Of a DNA stretch of 43,024 nt, positions 41,823-43,024 are shown in pieces. The DNA comes from Bradyrhizobium sp. AS23.2 (lineage in GTDB: Bacteria; Pseudomonadota; Alphaproteobacteria; Rhizobiales; Xanthobacteraceae). The position numbers and the translations under genes are program-made. Numbering within the stretch: position 1 is the first letter of the stretch; every line of letters begins with the position of its first letter. The stretch spans positions 1-43,024 of the forward strand of contig NZ_LGHM01000094.1 of NCBI RefSeq assembly GCF_001908185.1, read 5' to 3'. The notes under the pieces are model-generated. The model made no database searches, had not been told where the DNA came from, and saw only the letters and a program-made list of their open reading frames with translations.

Positions 41823-42959
41823 ATGATGCAACAGTCAACTGCGACGATGAAGGCTGGCGTTTGCCCGGCGCCGGCCGCTCTTCCAGATTGTGCTGAGCGG
41901 GAATGGACGCGAAACGCCATCGCCCGCCTGAAGGATGATGGCCGTCGTTCGGCTGATACACACCTGCTCAAACCGCTGTTTCCCGGCATGAAGGGAGTTT
42001 CGGTCTATCTCAAGGACGAAAGCACCCATCCGACCGGCAGCCTGAAACACCGTTTGGCGCGTTCGCTTTTCCTCTACGGCATTTGCAACGGCAAGATTCG
42101 TCAGAACACGACGCTCGTCGAGGCATCCTCGGGATCCACGGCGGTCAGCGAAGCCTATTTCGCGCAGCTTCTTGGTCTGCCCTTTGTTGCGGTCATGCCG
42201 CGCTCGACCAGCCGGCAGAAGATCGCGGCAATCCAGAGCTTCGGGGGCCAATGCCATTTTGTCGACCGGGCAAGCGACGTCTACGACGTGGCCATTCGTG
42301 CTGCCAACGAGACCGGTGGGTACTACCTCGATCAGTTTACGAATGCCGAGCGGGCGACGGATTGGCGCGGCAACAACAATATCGCGGAGAGCATCTTCCA
42401 CCAGATGGAAGGAGAGGAGTTTCCCATTCCGGAGTGGTTGGTGATGAGCGCCGGAACGGGCGGCACATCCGCAACGCTGGGACGCTATATTCGCTACAGA
42501 AACCTCGAGACACGGCTTTGCGTAGTCGACGTGGAAAACTCCGCGTTTTACGATGCCTGGCGCACGGGCGATCTGCAGGTGACTGCTCCGGGGTCGCGCA
42601 TTGAGGGAATTGGCCGGCCGCGTGTCGAGCCGTCCTTCGTGCCCGGTGTGATTGACCACATGATCCAGGTGCCGGATGCCGCCTCGATCGCTGCGGCACA
42701 CGTTCTGTCCGAACGACTATTCCGACAGATCGGCGGTTCGACCGGAACGAACTTCTTCGGCCTCTGCTGGATTGCGGCCAACATGATGCAGGCCGGGCGC
42801 CGGGGTTCTGTTGTCACACTCATCTGCGACGGCGGCCATCGCTACTCCGAAACTTTCTACAACCCGGCCTGGCTGCGGGAAAACGGCATCGATATTGATC
42901 CTTATCGTCGCATGCTCGACCGTTTCCTTGACCATGGCGAGTTCCTGCCACCAGCTTGA
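41823..42959 (+). CDS. cds1: PLP-dependent L-cysteine desulfhydrase (Cds1-like)
   Basis: The 378-residue enzyme breaks L-cysteine into pyruvate, ammonia and sulfide. The PLP lysine is Lys75 in YLKDESTHPTGSLKHRLARS. The phosphate-binding loop is VEASSGSTAVSEAYF, and SAGTGGTSATLGRYIRYRN is the glycine-rich loop. ESTHPTGSLKHRLARSLF and ERATDWRGNNNIAESIF match mycobacterial Cds1 rather than the cysteine synthase CysK branch, as I remember the families. GGAG is seven bases before the ATG at 41823. Last gene of the operon and its logical end point. Confidence 0.9.
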   Translation: MMQQSTATMKAGVCPAPAALPDCAEREWTRNAIARLKDDGRRSADTHLLKPLFPGMKGVSVYLKDESTHPTGSLKHRLARSLFLYGICNGKIRQNTTLVEASSGSTAVSEAYFAQLLGLPFVAVMPRSTSRQKIAAIQSFGGQCHFVDRASDVYDVAIRAANETGGYYLDQFTNAERATDWRGNNNIAESIFHQMEGEEFPIPEWLVMSAGTGGTSATLGRYIRYRNLETRLCVVDVENSAFYDAWRTGDLQVTAPGSRIEGIGRPRVEPSFVPGVIDHMIQVPDAASIAAAHVLSERLFRQIGGSTGTNFFGLCWIAANMMQAGRRGSVVTLICDGGHRYSETFYNPAWLRENGIDIDPYRRMLDRFLDHGEFLPPA

Positions 42960-43024
42960 TGGCGCAACTGAGCCACTCGGCTCTGTGCCGCCGGCTGATA
43001 TCGATCTTCAAAAAAAAAAAAGAG
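42960..43024. other. Right window edge with 12-A run
   Basis: After the last stop there is a short GC-rich stretch, GAGCC-ACTC-GGCTC hairpin, and then twelve A (43010-43021) followed by GAG. A 12-A run is out of place here and may mark a contig end rather than biology. Confidence 0.4.

Overview
The window looks like a contig from an alphaproteobacterium of the Bradyrhizobium group. The support is a GC-rich, strongly GC3-biased sequence, a Bradyrhizobium-type rpoD and rpoH, an rluD/DUF6476 neighbourhood beside rpoH, and the palindromic intergenic repeats typical of that group (arms CGTCATTCCGGGGCGCG and CCTCGCCCCGCTTGCGGGGAGAGG). The left edge cuts rpoD. The right edge ends in a 12-A run just after a complete gene, so it may be a contig end.

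Positions 1-12,560 are mostly housekeeping genes. They comprise the 3' two-thirds of rpoD, a lytic transglycosylase with an FNR/FixK-type box upstream, an SDR dehydrogenase, a single-domain response regulator, a LysE exporter, a 23-residue Lys/Ala peptide gene, a membrane diguanylate cyclase, an amidase, rpoH, rluD, a DUF6476 protein, tRNA-Glu(CTC) and a 2H phosphoesterase. Three families of inverted repeats fill the gaps.

Positions 12,675-17,014 hold a catabolic island: an MFS transporter, a nitrilase and a flavin reductase on the minus strand, divergent from an IclR regulator. Positions 17,085-31,847 are accessory: an outer-membrane MetA-type protein, a DUF4239 remnant, an LssY_C protein, an octaheme cytochrome c with a TPR tail, a frameshifted arylsulfatase, two AraC-family paralogues, and a 1,087-residue sensor adenylate cyclase with a fused NMT1-type binding domain.

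Positions 31,970-42,959 hold the most interesting system. A DecR-like Lrp regulator, translationally coupled to a VOC protein, is divergent from an operon encoding a peptide-type ABC importer (binding protein, two permeases, fused double ATPase), a FAD amino-acid oxidase-like enzyme, an ATC-hydrolase (AtcB-like), an M20 amidohydrolase and a Cds1-type cysteine desulfhydrase. Together these predict uptake of a cysteine-derived thiazoline/thiazolidine or N-acyl/carbamoyl cysteine, its opening to cysteine, and breakdown to pyruvate, ammonia and sulfide.

Four reading-frame breaks (rpoD, DUF4239 remnant, arylsulfatase, ABC ATPase) each fit one extra base in a run of 5-7 G/C. The likely cause is a systematic homopolymer error in the sequence, although real slippage is not excluded.
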